From contig NC_039364.1 of the NCBI RefSeq assembly GCF_003573695.1, positions 235,035,656 to 235,099,655 on the forward strand: 64,000 bases of DNA. Reading direction: 5' to 3'. The DNA is from Papaver somniferum. Lineage: Eukaryota; Streptophyta; Magnoliopsida; Ranunculales; Papaveraceae. Shown piece by piece: positions 1 to 12,224 of this stretch (the first letter of the stretch is position 1; every line of letters begins with the position of its first letter). Below the pieces are notes generated by a model, which was not told the DNA's origin, did not search any database, and saw only the letters and a program-made list of their open reading frames with translations. A program made the position numbers and the translations under genes.

Positions 1-1093
1 CCAAAGTCACGTATACGTGACTGTTTCAAAACCCTAATTAGAGTTGCATATCTGTCGTAGTTCGATCGCGTCCATCCATCTTCACCATCCTAAACAGAGG
101 GTGTATATATAGACTCAAGAGGTCCCAAGGATGTCGACGTGATCACTATGGGCCCACCTGTGTGTGTGACCGGCCTGCCTAGGCGAACCATGGCTGAGCG
201 CCTAGAAACACACGCCCGAAGGTGGCGTGTCACGCGGCTTCCAAATCCTTTGCGGCAACGGATTTCTATCGAAAATCGAGCACGTGTGGCCTAGATCAAG
301 CCTTCATGGGACTGGGAGGTATAGGCGTGCACAAGAACGGACCGCCTCCATGTGTGACCGATCAGTCCCACCAAAATTAAGGCATATGCTTGAATTCAAT
401 CAAGCCGAAGAGGGATGCTTGCGCACCTCTTAGAAAACCTAAAATTCCATCAACGGTCGTAGATATATGCCGTAAACCATTTCATCCGTCCAACTTTGCC
501 AGCTTGATCGGACAGCCTAAGCTAAAATCTATAAGACCAATGAAGCACCTCGGTGATCACCGTCCGCCACTCTTCCACAGAGAGTGATCGACCAGGGGAT
601 GGCTCGCCCCTGCAGCCTCCAAACGATCACTCGAAAATTGTTGAACGTGATGCTATTTTAAGATGCCTAATCTGCGACTTGTTTGGTTAAGCTCTAAAAT
701 AGCTATGCTTCATACGTATTGATTGTTCTTGATGCATTACATGCATCGAGTATACACGATATTTCATGAATATCATTTTCTTAAATAACTTAGTTATTTA
801 ACTTAGAACCGTATGTTATTTCCTGCGGTGGGTCCCACGATCTGCTCATTCGATACGTCAAGCATGTCACAAACTGGGGGATACTTACTGGGGTATTGGT
901 CTGGCAGTTTACAGCATGCAGCGTGCAACGCGCCATTACAAGAACGTGTCAGGAAATGGAGGAAGGTTAACATTGATGAGGGAAGTGGGAAAAGGTATGA
1001 TCGTGTGACAATCACCACTCCTACACGATCCCACTACTCCATCACTTCACCTCCTCCACTTCCTACGAGATGAGGGTGGCGCTCAATGACTTG

Positions 1094-1100
1094 TATAAAT
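1094..1100 (+). promoter_or_regulatory. TATA box of the first gypsy LTR
   Basis: TATAAAT lies in otherwise non-coding sequence about 385 bases before the LTR end at 1479. This position suits the U3/R boundary of a retrotransposon LTR. Activity cannot be judged from sequence. Confidence 0.45.
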
Positions 1101-1481
1101 AGGTCCTTCACCTATTTTCAAACAACATAGACACAGAAAAAACCAAGTGTTGTCATCAGTATCCAGAAAACACGCAGAACTGATAGATTTCATTGTGCAA
1201 GCCAGTTCATCATTCTGATACAAGTTATAAACAACCAACACCTTCATAATCTCAACACCTTCTTCGCTTCCCTCCCTAACATCAACCCCATCTCCTTCAT
1301 TTTGTGATCGAAGCAAGTCTGGAACGGCCATTTTTTGGTTTAGGCCAGAATTGTACAGATTGATCTCTCGAATCAAAAGTACTCTCGTGCAGTGCATTTG
1401 TTTAGGGTTTAGATTCATTTCTCATCCACACACACCCAAATTTACCAAAACCAGCAGAAACAGTTTTCACCCATAGACAAT

Positions 1482-1500
1482 TGGCGAACACATTGGGAGA
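1482..1500 (+). other. Candidate primer-binding site of the first gypsy element
   Basis: TGGCGAACACATTGGGAGA starts two bases after a CA that could end the LTR. Gypsy elements of the Tat/Athila group often carry TGGCGCC-type sites here. The match is imperfect and I could not assign a tRNA. Confidence 0.35.
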
Positions 1501-1653
1501 TCAATCTTCCGGTTGTAAAGTCAATTTCTTCAATACCCAATTCAATTTTACTTATTTAAAAAATGGTGGATCTTAGGTCTGGAAGCAACCAATCCCGACG
1601 GAACCAGCGCTGACAACACTTTCGGCATTGATATCCCGATCAGTGGTGTTACC

Positions 1654-3432
1654 ATGCAGCCTGTCGATACGATCAATGTATCTCGTGGAATTACGTTCAG
1701 CACCAGCGGAACAGGAGGAGATATTCCATTGGGTGTGACGCCTCATATCACCAGATCCAGAGCAGCTGCAAACCCCGACATTTCTTCGAGTGTAACGCCT
1801 CCAGCCATCACCAGAGCAACTTCCACTCCTCCGTCAGGACGAGGGGACGGAAGAGCCAGAGGAGGACAACCCCCTATTACCATGGTGGATTTGTTGGAGA
1901 GACAAGAAGTTCTCGCTAGGGAGCAAACATACATGGATACAACTCAAAAAGAGGTACTCACTTTTCTCAAGACATTAAATGATCGATTTCCACAAGAGCC
2001 AAGACATCCCTTGGAGCCAACAAGGAACGCATTTAACGCTCCTGGAGCAGGTACTTCAGCGACGCGGTCTTACATGGACAAAGAAGCTCGTGTTGCTCCT
2101 GATCGTCCGAGAGAAAGGGACCAGGAATGTCCGAGAGAAAGGGACCAGTAATGTCCAAGAGAAAGGGACCAACCATCCAACTTCATCACACGTAAGGACC
2201 TGGAGCGATTCCTCCAAATCCGTGGCAAATGAAATCTGATGGATATGCACCAACATCAACCTCCGTACCCTCAAGACGTGCAGAGGATTCCCCTTCCCAG
2301 AGGATACACCTCACCTCGATTCACCCTTTATGATGGTACTGGTAACGCTCTTGAACATATCTCTCTATTTTTAGAATCCTTGGGGGAACATGAATATAAT
2401 CATGTCCTCCGCCTGAAAGAATTCTCAAAGTCACTTACTGGAAGAGCGTACACCTGGTACAACAACATCGCACCTAACAGCATATTCAATTGGGGAGAAA
2501 TGGTATATGCTTTCTACAAGAAATATTTCTTCGTGTATGGGAAGATCACCTTTTCGGACCTGGGAAGAATATTTCAGCGAAATAATGAACATCCAAACGA
2601 TTTCGTCAAGAGGTTCAGGGTTCAAGCTTTGGATTTTCATGATCCGAATGTCACCAAACGTCAGTTGGTGGAATCATGCATTAACGGGACGGTACCCATA
2701 TATCGCGCCATGTTGGAGAATTTGGGTTTCCAAATATTTGCGGAGCTCCATAAAGCCGCCAAGCGTTCAGCTACAACGGTCCCGGCGTTATTGGAAAGAA
2801 CCAGGGTCGTCCGAAACGAGGATGCGCGTGAAAGTAGAGGAAGCATACGCATCATCAATAAGCAATATAACACCGGTCCTTCTGTGAGTGTGGTAGGTGA
2901 AGGGAGGAAAAAGGAAAGCGTCAACAATAGAACAACCACCCAAACGTGCAGCACCAGCGCAGACAACTTCATCTCGAAAGGGTGCGGGCAAGGCTCATGT
3001 GCAAGAAGCTGGAGACACAGTTCCGAACTTCCCATTTCCCATAAATGAATTCACAGAACTCTTGGAAGCATGGATTCAAGATGACGCGATCAAGCTACCT
3101 CCTATAGATGCCCGCCGACTGAGGAATAAATGGAAAATCCCAAGTATTGTCGCTACCATAGGTTTTTACATCATCCGACCAAGGATTGCAACAAATTGAA
3201 GCAAATTTTCAGAAAAAAGGTAGAGGCAGGAGAATTCCAGTTAAGAAACGAAGGCGTTCATAGGGATCCTCTTCCTATTAGGAGCTGCATAATTTCCGGG
3301 GATTCTGTTCGCAAGACTGTACAGTCTACGATGGAGCATTTATGTGAAACCCTCTATTTCTCCAAGGCACAACGTCAAGACATATTCGCTGCCCTCAACC
3401 GCATTGTCTCAGTCAGGCGTTTGTATCCATAA
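1654..3432 (+). pseudogene. gag: Gypsy gag polyprotein, broken
   Basis: The reading frame beginning at 1654 encodes a polar N-terminal part and stops at a TAA at 2149-2151 inside a short tandem repeat. It resumes in the same frame and from 2239 encodes a retrotransposon gag domain with motifs such as FTLYDGTGN, YTWYNNI and DFVKRFR. A zinc-knuckle-like segment follows in frame at about 3145 (YCRYHR then HPTKDC). Between about 2890 and 3130 the coding sense moves to another frame and back, so two compensating indels are likely, and a TAA at 3430 closes the reading. Gag would form the virus-like particle. This copy cannot make a full protein. Confidence 0.8.
2105..2176 (+). repeat. Three tandem 24-bp units inside gag
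   Basis: Units starting at 2105, 2129 and 2153 share GTCCGAGAGAAAGGGACCAG with one or two changes. A 24-bp period keeps the frame and encodes repeats of the RERDQ type. The premature TAA arises in the second unit. Confidence 0.8.
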
Positions 3433-3444
3433 AAGGAAACCGTC

Positions 3445-3784
3445 TTGGAACCTCAGTCTTTCCTGGGAGATGCGACCAGCAAGGGGAACTGGGAACTCTT
3501 GACCGTCAATCGTTTGAAGGATGTCGAGTTCGACATCACATTGATTGATGCAGCCTATGAATTCAACATCATTACCATCAAGACTCTAAAAGCCGCAAAG
3601 ATTTCAAAAAAGGAAGCTTTCCGCAGCCCGACCGTAATCAGTGGCTCAGAAGGAGGATTCAGAGACGCCTATGGATACATTGACCTTGAAGTTAAAGTGG
3701 GTGATGCTCCGACGCATGCTAAATTTTACATAGTCAAAGAATACCTGAATTATGATATGGTCCTGGGACGCTCGTGGATACATG
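3445..3784 (+). pseudogene. Gypsy aspartic protease, truncated and decayed
   Basis: This is in frame with gag. The N-terminal part resembles the retropepsin of plant gypsy elements, and the flap/C-terminal signature YDMVLGRSWIH is clear at about 3751-3783. At the expected catalytic triplet the sequence reads LIDAA instead of a D-(T/S/G)-G motif, so the enzyme would probably be inactive. Coding similarity ends at 3784, where a copia-type LTR begins. Confidence 0.7.
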
Positions 3785-6122
3785 TGAAAAAGCGGGGGTC
3801 TAACAACACCACCCAGTATTTCGCTTAGCAATCTCTATGTACTAACTCAAAAACACTTTTTAGAGAATCAACTAGACATTCAGACTCAATCTAGGTAAAA
3901 GTATCTCAAGGTGTTAATATCTCAAACGTGCTTTGATTTACTCAAGCTAATAGAAATCAGCGAGTCTTTAATCAAACACAAGGAATAACTTGGACGGTAC
4001 CAAAGACCAATGTCCAAGGATCAATCAATGATAATCAACAACCAAAGGTTGGATTAATCCATGATGATCTAAAAGCACAACCTGTATTATTTCAATTATA
4101 TAAAAAATATAATGCGGAAATAGAAATAACACAGACACCGGAAATTCTGTTAACAAGGAAACCGCAATTGCAGAAAAACCCCGGGAGCTAGTCCAGATTG
4201 AACACACACTGTATTAAGCCGCTACATACACTAGCCTACTCCAAGCTAACTTCGTACAAGACTATAGTTGAACCCAAATCAGTCTTCCACTGATCCAAAG
4301 TACAGTTGTACTCCCTACGCCTCTGATCCCAGCATGATACTGCGCACTTGATTCCCTTAGATGATCTCACCCACAACTAAGGGTTGATACAACCAAAATC
4401 GCAGGCTTTGACAATAAACAAATCTGTCTCACACAGACAAGTCTATCAAAGGATTAATATGTCTCCCACAGGAAAACCCTAAAGTTTTTGTTCCGTCTTT
4501 TGATAATAATCAAGGTGAACAGGAAACAATTGATAATCCGATCTTATATTCCCGAAGAACATCCTATATTAATCAATCACCTTACAACAATCTTAATCGT
4601 ATGGTAGCGAAACAAGATGTTGCGGAATCACAAACAATGAGACGAAGTTGTTTGGGATTACTTTTTATATCTTGCCTATCGGAGATATGAAATATCAAGC
4701 CAATCAATATGATTGTACTCGTACATAGAAGATGCAAGATCAGATCACACAACTACGATAAAAGTAGTATCGGTCTGGCTTCACAATCCCAATGAATTCT
4801 TTAACTCGTTAACCTGGTTTTAGAAGAAGAAAAACCAAAGGTTAAAGGAGAACCGACTCTAGCACGCAAACTAGTATCACACGTAAGGGGTGGGGATTAG
4901 TTTTGCAGAGTTGCTAGATGTCCCCTTATTTAGTCTTTCAAATCAGGATTTCGCCTTGGTCACAAAGCAGACAATATCCAACTTAAGATGAAAACCTGAT
5001 TTAGAGTCAAGATAATATTTCTCAACCGTTAGATCGAAAAATTAGCTTGTTACACACAAATGAAATGCACGCTTCTATGTTTGTTAACCGTCCCCAAACG
5101 TGTGCATAGTTGGTTCAACAATAGTCAACCAAAAGGTTAGGTATATGAGCATTTCATACCAACTATATTCTTCTTCACCATAACTAGTTCAACTGACTCA
5201 AATGAACTAGTTAGAGAGTTTTTCAATTGCAACGAAATCTCATGTACTACACAAGACACAATTGAAGCAAAGATGATTTGATTCAAAGAATCGGTTCATG
5301 AACTTTATAGCCACGGTTTGCAATTGCATTTCTTAGTCTTTATAAGTTTAAGTTCAGAGATCATCTTTAGATATATAACCTTCTTACGTTCGCAGACTAG
5401 GTTCGCGGACTTAATTACTGGACAGAGTTTACAAGATTCAGCAGAAATTCTCGGGATGAGAACTACGCCGGTTCACGGACTGGGTTCGCGGACTTAGCTC
5501 ATGCAAGTAGTTTGTCAACTCCAGCAGAAATTCTCGGGTTTGAGAACTTCGGCAGTTAGCGGACTGAGTTCGCGGAATTGGCTACAAGCCATTCTTCAAG
5601 TAGGAATTATGCACATATGTGTTTCCACAACATGCTTATTTCCATCATTGGTTATGTAATCTAAACTCTCATTCCAATCATTGAAACATTCTTAGAGGAT
5701 GTTATACAGTTGTTACACCATTTCTCGTTAAAGAAATTTTCAAAGTGGTTGAAACATATCACGACTTTCGTCACTAGGTAAAGATAAACATCATCGAAGC
5801 GAAACGGTTACCAACACATATTTCGATATATAGATAGCGGGGTATACTCGGCTTGAAATACCAAACGTGTATAATCTAGTCTATATATATAGCATACGAC
5901 TTTTTGTCTCAAGAAGTAGGAGATAGAATAGATAGACTTTTGAGTGAAAGGTAAGTGCAAGTCTTCACATACCTTTTTGTCGAGAAGTTCCACCGGTTCC
6001 TTGAGTAGTTCTTCTACTTGTATGATAAGTCTCCATGAAGTCATTGAGCTCAACTACACTTACTATCCTAGTCAAAGACTTAGCTATAATAGACTAAACA
6101 TCAAGAATTATAGTTTTGATCA
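3785..6122 (-). mobile_element. Solo-type LTR of the copia family, reversed
   Basis: The reverse complement of this block matches the long LTRs at 28769-31167 and 34590-48083 along its length, for example around 4130-4220 against about 30740-30830. Its right-hand family end (CCCCCGCTTTTTCA on the minus strand) sits exactly at 3785. The other end stops at 6122 at TGATCAAAA. The full LTR would carry about 80 further bases beginning TGTTAGAGC, so this copy is shorter at its 5' end. No internal region or second LTR adjoins it. The 4-base CATG occurs on both sides but may be chance, because the two flanks are unrelated sequences. Confidence 0.85.
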
Positions 6123-6920
6123 CATGAGGGACAGTAGATTTGGTGCAAAAATGTTAATCTTAAACCAATATATGGAAAAGTCATCATCAAAACCTTCGGC
6201 TGTGCCTTCACTAGGATCAGTGATGAACAGGTTTTTCAAAGCAGGAGCAGAAATTATCAATTGATCACATATATTCCACTGACAGTCGTCAACTCCAATT
6301 CTTCAAGAACAGGGAGGTTAGAAAAAAACTGTGTAGTTGGATCTTCAGAATACATGTACAGGATAGCATGTGTAAGCCGACAGATCTTTAGATTTGGAAA
6401 ACTTATCGCGTCAGGAAGATAAACTTGATACCATGTATCTAACTCCAAAATAACCAGTGATGCATATCTCCCACATGAAGGAAGGAAGCCGTCATTCGGC
6501 GAATTTTCTGCATAGAACACAAACTCTTCAAGATTATGCCTTGTAAATAATGCAGAAAACCATTCTTCAAGCTTATCCCATTCAGGATCAAACCCATTAC
6601 GAGTGTCGAGATTGAATTTCTTTATATCTTGTGCCTCATAGTGGAGAGCGAGCTTTCTCTCGATAAAATTCAAAAACCTCTGATCCTGCAATTTAGACTC
6701 CTCAATTGTGCCTTCTAACCCAACAACACTCGGAAACTTCACTTCAAGAAGATCAATAACAGGTTTTCCAAAAGTACCTCCAATGTTTAGATAAAACACT
6801 TGTAGAAACGGCGCATTGGGTCGGAAGAAAACTGAGAATGAAATGGATAAGGACTTCAGGTAATTCACTGATTCTATCCTTTCCTCTTGATCTTCTAGGG
6901 TCTTTATTTATCAGCACCAT
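6123..6920 (-). pseudogene. F-box/LRR (FBD-type) gene, frameshifted and truncated
   Basis: On the minus strand an ATG at 6920 opens an F-box: [17 protein letters not shown], then [13 protein letters not shown]. Near 6770 the homologous reading moves to another frame and continues as a leucine-rich-repeat region to 6257, with FSNLPVLEELEL near its end. Around 6280 it moves again and continues as ISAPALKNLFI, typical of this family, until the copia LTR cuts it at 6122. Intact members are SCF ubiquitin-ligase substrate receptors of about 400-480 residues with the F-box at the N-terminus. With at least two frameshifts and no 3' end, this copy cannot make the full protein. A possible 5'-UTR intron (donor near 7218, acceptor near 6935) is weaker evidence. 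Confidence 0.85.
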
Positions 6921-8627
6921 GATCTCGAATTAGAAAAACCTAATCAAAGTGCAGGCATGCAGGGCAATGAGGTTTCTAACACTTTGAGTACTGCTAGACT
7001 TGAGTGAGTACCCAAGTGTCGAATACAATTACCAAAGTTACGATTAAACATCGGTCTGAGGATTCCAACCTGGTTGTTTTCCAGATGTTTCAATCACAGA
7101 TTGGATCTTCAACTGAATTCTTTAAAAAGATGAACCACCGGAAACCCTAAAATTATTCAAGTCAAAATGTTAAGAATACTGAATTTGAAACCATAAAGAA
7201 AGAAGTTTAAGTACATACCTAGTAGCGCGATTCAGAGTTATTTGATAGTTATCTTCGTCTCTATCGTATTCGAAGAGCAAGAGACCAATCACCACTAGCA
7301 GATCGAAATTTTTTGGAAATTCTGGTAGAAAAAAAGCTTAGAAAAGGGCTTTTGGTTCAAAATTTGATTTTGACCACGACAAGAGAAAACACCTTGGGGT
7401 TTGAGTAGTTATTTTTCCACTTTAGTAAAATTAAAAATTAGAAGTTATTTTTTCTTACACAATTTCAGAATGAGTTTTAAGGGTAAAATTGAAAAAAAAA
7501 TTTACAAGGTAAATTTGTTTTGTTTCTAACTTCTGGGACCGAAAGTTGTATATAAAAGGTAAAACAACGACAAAAAATTAGTTTACTATGTAACTGTAAA
7601 TACCGTATAATTTCTAGTACAGTATTTGAAATGATTTATCTCTCAAACAACATCACGGATGTTCGTAAAAACTTTATACATGTGATTACTCGTTTTCCCG
7701 TAGTCTACGTAATGTATACAGCTCAGAGGATCAGATGCTAAGTAGTATCGATACCTCTGTTGAACTGATAAAGCTAGGTAATAAAAGATATTTTAAGATT
7801 ACAATAATAAGGAAGAACACAAATATAATGTAAAAGCTTCTAAGTTATCATGAGACACAAGAGATTATGTGGTTTGACTTTCGTCTACGTCCACGGGATA
7901 ATGAGTGATTGTTTTGTATTAAGTTGTGGTGGTTACAAAGATCTTAAATGCTTCCCAAAGTAATAGAGAGAACTCAAGTTGAAGTAAATACTTAAATTAT
8001 ATACATTAGAGAGGTATAAGCTTAAGAGTAGATCTTCTCTCCTAGATATTGAATGCCCTTAGTTTGTTGGTGAGGCTTGGTATTTATAGCCCCTTCTGCT
8101 CCAGGTATATCTTTGATGCCTCTGGGTCCATCGTTCGCTGATATACCTTTCGTAACAATGGTACCTTCGTCCACCGTATACTTTCTCCAGTCGCATTCTG
8201 TCACCTTAGCTGACCTACGTTCCTTCGAGAACTACCCAACTTTAGTACGGGTTGTACCTTCGTTCACCGCCAGCCTCTGCCAATCGGGTTCTCCCACGCC
8301 TTCTCTCTTCACGTGCCTTGATTCATGCGTGTAGATAAGTGATTTGTGCATTTAATGCTGATTAGATGCGTCATCTAACTCTGTCCCTTCGCCAGCTTCC
8401 TTCTTGTAGACTAGGCTTTTACTCTCCTCATCTCAACCGTCGAGGCATGCTTCCTTGGGACGGGATAAAGTAGATCTGCGAAGGTATCCTTTGTTACTCA
8501 TGCTTCTCTATATAGCGAAGGCTACACGTTTAAGTTTGTATGCGGCCACTAAGATCGTGACACGTGCCCCGCAGAATATTGGTATTCATAGTACCACTGA
8601 AAAGCATTTTAATACACCTACATAACG
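6921..8627. other. Non-coding stretch with a possible reversed LTR fragment
   Basis: No gene is supported. About 6921-7330 is probably the upstream region of the F-box pseudogene. From about 8040 to 8560 the sequence is GC-richer and has a minus-strand TATAAATACC near 8086. It also holds a loose internal repeat (TACCTTCGTYCACCG at about 8161 and 8248), suggesting an old reversed LTR of unknown family. Confidence 0.35.
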
Positions 8628-8635
8628 AATACAAA
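8628..8635. repeat. hAT target-site duplication, left copy
   Basis: AATACAAA, repeated exactly at 13788-13795 beyond the other TIR. Confidence 0.93.
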
Positions 8636-8649
8636 TAGAGCTGGCAAAC

Positions 8650-9471
8650 GGGCGGGACGGGTCTGGCTTGTGACCAACCCACGGGTTACGGGTTAATACA
8701 AGCCTGAGCTCGCGGGTTGAAATTCTTCACGGGTGGTCATTTATCCCACCCGTGCCCGTCCCGGGTAAAGCTCGCGGGTTCACGGGTGCTCACGGGTTAC
8801 CTGGTTTTTGTTGAGCCAACTCGCCAGAAATCGATTTCTGGGCTATTTCCTTCCACATTCAGGGCATCTAAAGTTCCTTTCCTACAAGATACAACCTAAG
8901 TATATAACATTCATCCAATTCATTTGGTATATCAATTCATAAACTCAAAATTGCAAAACTAAACAAATTAGTCTTCTTAAAGAAACACAGACACAGTCAT
9001 ACAGATACTATCATAGTATCATACATTCATACTAGACTTACTTTACTAGTCATTAGTAGTTTACTTTAGTACTTAAGTACTTTAGTTACAGTTACACAGT
9101 ACTTCATCAGTTCATGATGATAATTGATAAATAATGAAAATAAACTTCCGAGACCGAGACTGTATATACCATTGTTTCTAATTTGTATCACCAAGTGCGA
9201 CAATATAACAATATTAATAACCACTTCCTGCACAAAATATATATTGTGTGGTTAATCAAAAAAACATCTCCAATCTCTTTTCTATGCAATATTTGGAGAT
9301 ACTAGTAAGTGATAAAACATTCTCATATTCCATGTTTATCTTTGAGTTGCTCCAACTATTCAATATGAATCTGTAATTTCAAGAAAAAATAAACCAAAAA
9401 AAAAAAAAGATTCAAGTCAAAAACATGGAATTTGCATAATTACCCCTCTTTATATTGAAGAAGTACGCATA
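8650..9471. other. hAT 3' subterminal region
   Basis: The first 150 bases are rich in CGGGTT/AACCCG motifs. The remainder to the transposase stop at 9472 is AT-rich and non-coding and should hold the 3' UTR. Confidence 0.5.
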
Positions 9472-12224
9472 CTAACTAGACGCATAAGAACTTACTTCCT
9501 CCACATCCTCTAATGCCCCATCCTCCACTGCGTCAGGTTCAAATCCTAATATATCTTCTTCAACGATCACATTGTCCTCATCCATATCTTCTTTTCCTAT
9601 ATGGATCATAATAAAACAACCAATGTTATAGATAAGATTTAGACACTCAACTAAATAAAATATTATTGATTTACTTACCAATTCCATATTCCCAATCACG
9701 AGTTGTTATTAACGCCTCAGCATTTTCAGGTAATAAGGAACTGCGAAATCGATCAATCACCCTTCCTCCAATGCTAAATGCAGACTCCGATGCGACGGTT
9801 GAAATAGGAATTGACAAAATATCCCCTACCATTCTTGAAAGTACTGGATATTGTTGTTCATGGTTCTTCCAATAGTTCAGGATGTCTAGTGAATTTAGAC
9901 AACCTCTGTACGTCTCGCCAAGATATTCATCTAACTCTGACAAGTCAGTTAATACATTACCACCACGTTCCTGTGTTGCAACATATTCCTGTTGACAAGA
10001 CACTAGATATCAAGACACAGAATGACAGAATCCCAAACAATCCAACAACCAATTCTTGGGTACATTCCCCATTCTATCATAAGTAATTACAATGACAAAT
10101 AAACGATATATGGCATGCTCAGAGTTTACATTGACATATTAAATCTGGGTTCAAAGTTATCATCTTGTATTAAAAAAAAGAACATGTTTTGCAGACTTAT
10201 ACCAATCATGAAGAACTCAAATGAATCAAACTGAACATAAAAGTTGAAATTACCTGAAAAAAATCACTCCCTTCTTGGGCACCAAATTCCCACCATTTTG
10301 AACACTCAAATTTTGAGCTGCACAACTGTTGGAAGCTCTTGAACTTGACAAGGTGTAATACTCATTAAAAAGTGCTTTTATATTACTATGAACTTTATCA
10401 ACTTGACATTCTAATTCTCTCTCATCAGGATACAACTTGGAGTAAGTAAATTTCACAAAATTCATTTTCGATCTAGGATCTAACACAACTGCCATAGCCA
10501 ATATAGGACTCAACTCCTTCCAGTAACTATCAAATTTTGCTTGCATCTCTTTTACCATGTTCCTAATGAATTCAATATTACTTCTGCTCTCTTTCTTTAG
10601 TAACACCTGAACTTGACAAATTCTTTCAAAATACAGATTGGAAGTAGGATACTTACTACCAGAAAAAACCTTTGTGAGTTCATGAAACACCTTGAGAAAC
10701 TTTGTGACTACTTCAATTTGTTCCCATTCTTCATTAGTTGGACAGTCTTCATAGTCTGAATCCACCAACTTCAAATGAGAGAAAACTGGCTTATACAAGA
10801 TACAACTGTCTAACATAAGATAAGTTGAATTCCACCTGCATAAAACAAACATTCAGTGAGTATCTAAAAAAACATTAATACAAATTATACAATTCTCCAA
10901 CTTTGTAATTTATAACAGAATAGAAGTGGAATCCCACCTTGTCTTTACGTCTTGCCGAATACCCTTTTTCAGACCAGACATTCCTAAAGTTTCAACAATG
11001 TCCAAGAACTTTTGTTTTCTTACTTGGGACTTTTTAAGGGACTTCACTGACGCTCGAATCTTAAGCACGGCTGGATCAATCTTCGTAAGTCCTTCTTTTA
11101 CAATAAGAGCTAAGATATGAGCACAACAACGCACATGAAAGTATTTTCCATCGTTCAACAAGATCTTCTTTGCAACAAGTCTACTCTTCATAATTCCAGC
11201 ACAAGCTCCGTTATTTGCAGCATTATCCAAGGTGATGTTGGATACCTTTTCTTCAATTCCCCAATCTTCTATCATTGCAAATAACTTAGAAGAAAGGTGT
11301 TCACCTATTTGAGGTAGTAGAAAGGGGAATAAGTTAACATGAAATTATATTTAAGATAATAAAGAAATAAAATTAAGTGCTTTACCTGTATGAGGTGGTG
11401 GAAGGGGAGAGAAATTCAGAAGCTTCTTTTGCAATACCCAATCTTTATCAAGATAGTGCGCAGTTAAGCTTATATATCCAGTAGTTGTTACAGAAGTCCA
11501 CATGTCTGATGTTAGACATATCCTACCTGTAAGGGTAAGTCATACACATTAGCTACCACATCATATTAATCAATTACTCATACATAAAAGTATAAACAAA
11601 TCATTTGAAATTTTGAATCATACCTGGAGCAAGTTTCAATCTGTTGCGAATAACTTCTTTTTGTGCTTTATGTTTCTTTACCACATCGGCTTTCCCAGTA
11701 TTCCTTGATATCGGTTTAAAGTCATCATTTAAATAAGCACATATATCCCTAAACTCTTTCCACTCCACCAAAGCAAATGGAACATTTCTTGCAATGAGTA
11801 AAGCTGAGAACAAATCCCGTAATTTCATTTGATCAACCTTGTGTACACGGGTAGACAGCTGGCTATTTTGTGAAGCTAATATCATCTGCCCTACGTCCAT
11901 AGACTGACGTTTAATGCACTTATGCCTTTTCATGGCTGAGGTTCTACCTCTTTGGCTTTCATATTTATATCCTACATTACAAGCCTTGCACACCCCCTTC
12001 GTTGTACCATCCTTATACTTAACGAGTTTAAAAAATTCCCAAACTTCGGATCTAAATCTATTTTTCTTTCCACGTGCAACTTGTGCAGGTGCACAACCAA
12101 CAGTTGGATCCTCATTCACAGAATCTAGCATCTCAACATCATCATCATCATCTTGACCGTCACCACTCATAACATCGTTGTAATGGTCTGGTTCTGGTAA
12201 CTCTTGTTCTTGTACACTTGACAT
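9472..12224 (-). CDS. hAT transposase, six exons, one probable frameshift
   Basis: Proposed exons on the minus strand are 12224-11624, 11526-11386, 11304-10938, 10835-10254, about 9988-9679 and 9596-9472, all with GT-AG introns. Exon 1 has an acidic start and a BED-type zinc finger (VCKACNVGY, then KRHKC). Exon 2 holds LTSDMWTS, exon 3 TLDNAANN and CAHILALIV, exon 4 a VLDPRSKM segment, and exon 5 the C-terminal dimerisation domain (VASESAFSIGGRV). Exon 6 is acidic. The exons total one base less than a multiple of three. The mismatch is at the exon 4/5 phase, where the expected reading before the dimerisation domain is one frame off near 10270. A start just after an acceptor (CAG then G-ATG) implies a 5'-UTR intron. 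If the missing base is an assembly error the protein would be about 708 residues. Confidence 0.88.

Larger units (their letters stand above)
1..3784 (+). mobile_element. Ty3/gypsy retrotransposon remnant, 5' part
   Basis: LTR-like non-coding sequence runs from the window edge to about 1479, where it ends in CA. A candidate primer-binding site follows, then a gag region (1654-3432) and the start of a protease (3445-3784). The reading is then cut off exactly where a reversed copia-type LTR begins. No reverse transcriptase or integrase follows on the far side of that LTR, so the 3' two thirds of the element are lost or lie elsewhere. The gag and zinc-knuckle style look like the Tat side of Ty3/gypsy, which is an inference. 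The 5' limit of the LTR is outside the window or not recognisable. Confidence 0.75.

Noticed and set aside
3781..6126. CATG on both sides as a true target duplication of the reversed copia LTR
   Set aside because: Only four bases match and the two flanks do not form one sequence when joined, so chance is likely.
8077..8334. An 85-codon plus-strand frame in GC-richer sequence
   Set aside because: There is no ATG start and no recognisable domain. It lies in what looks like a reversed LTR fragment.
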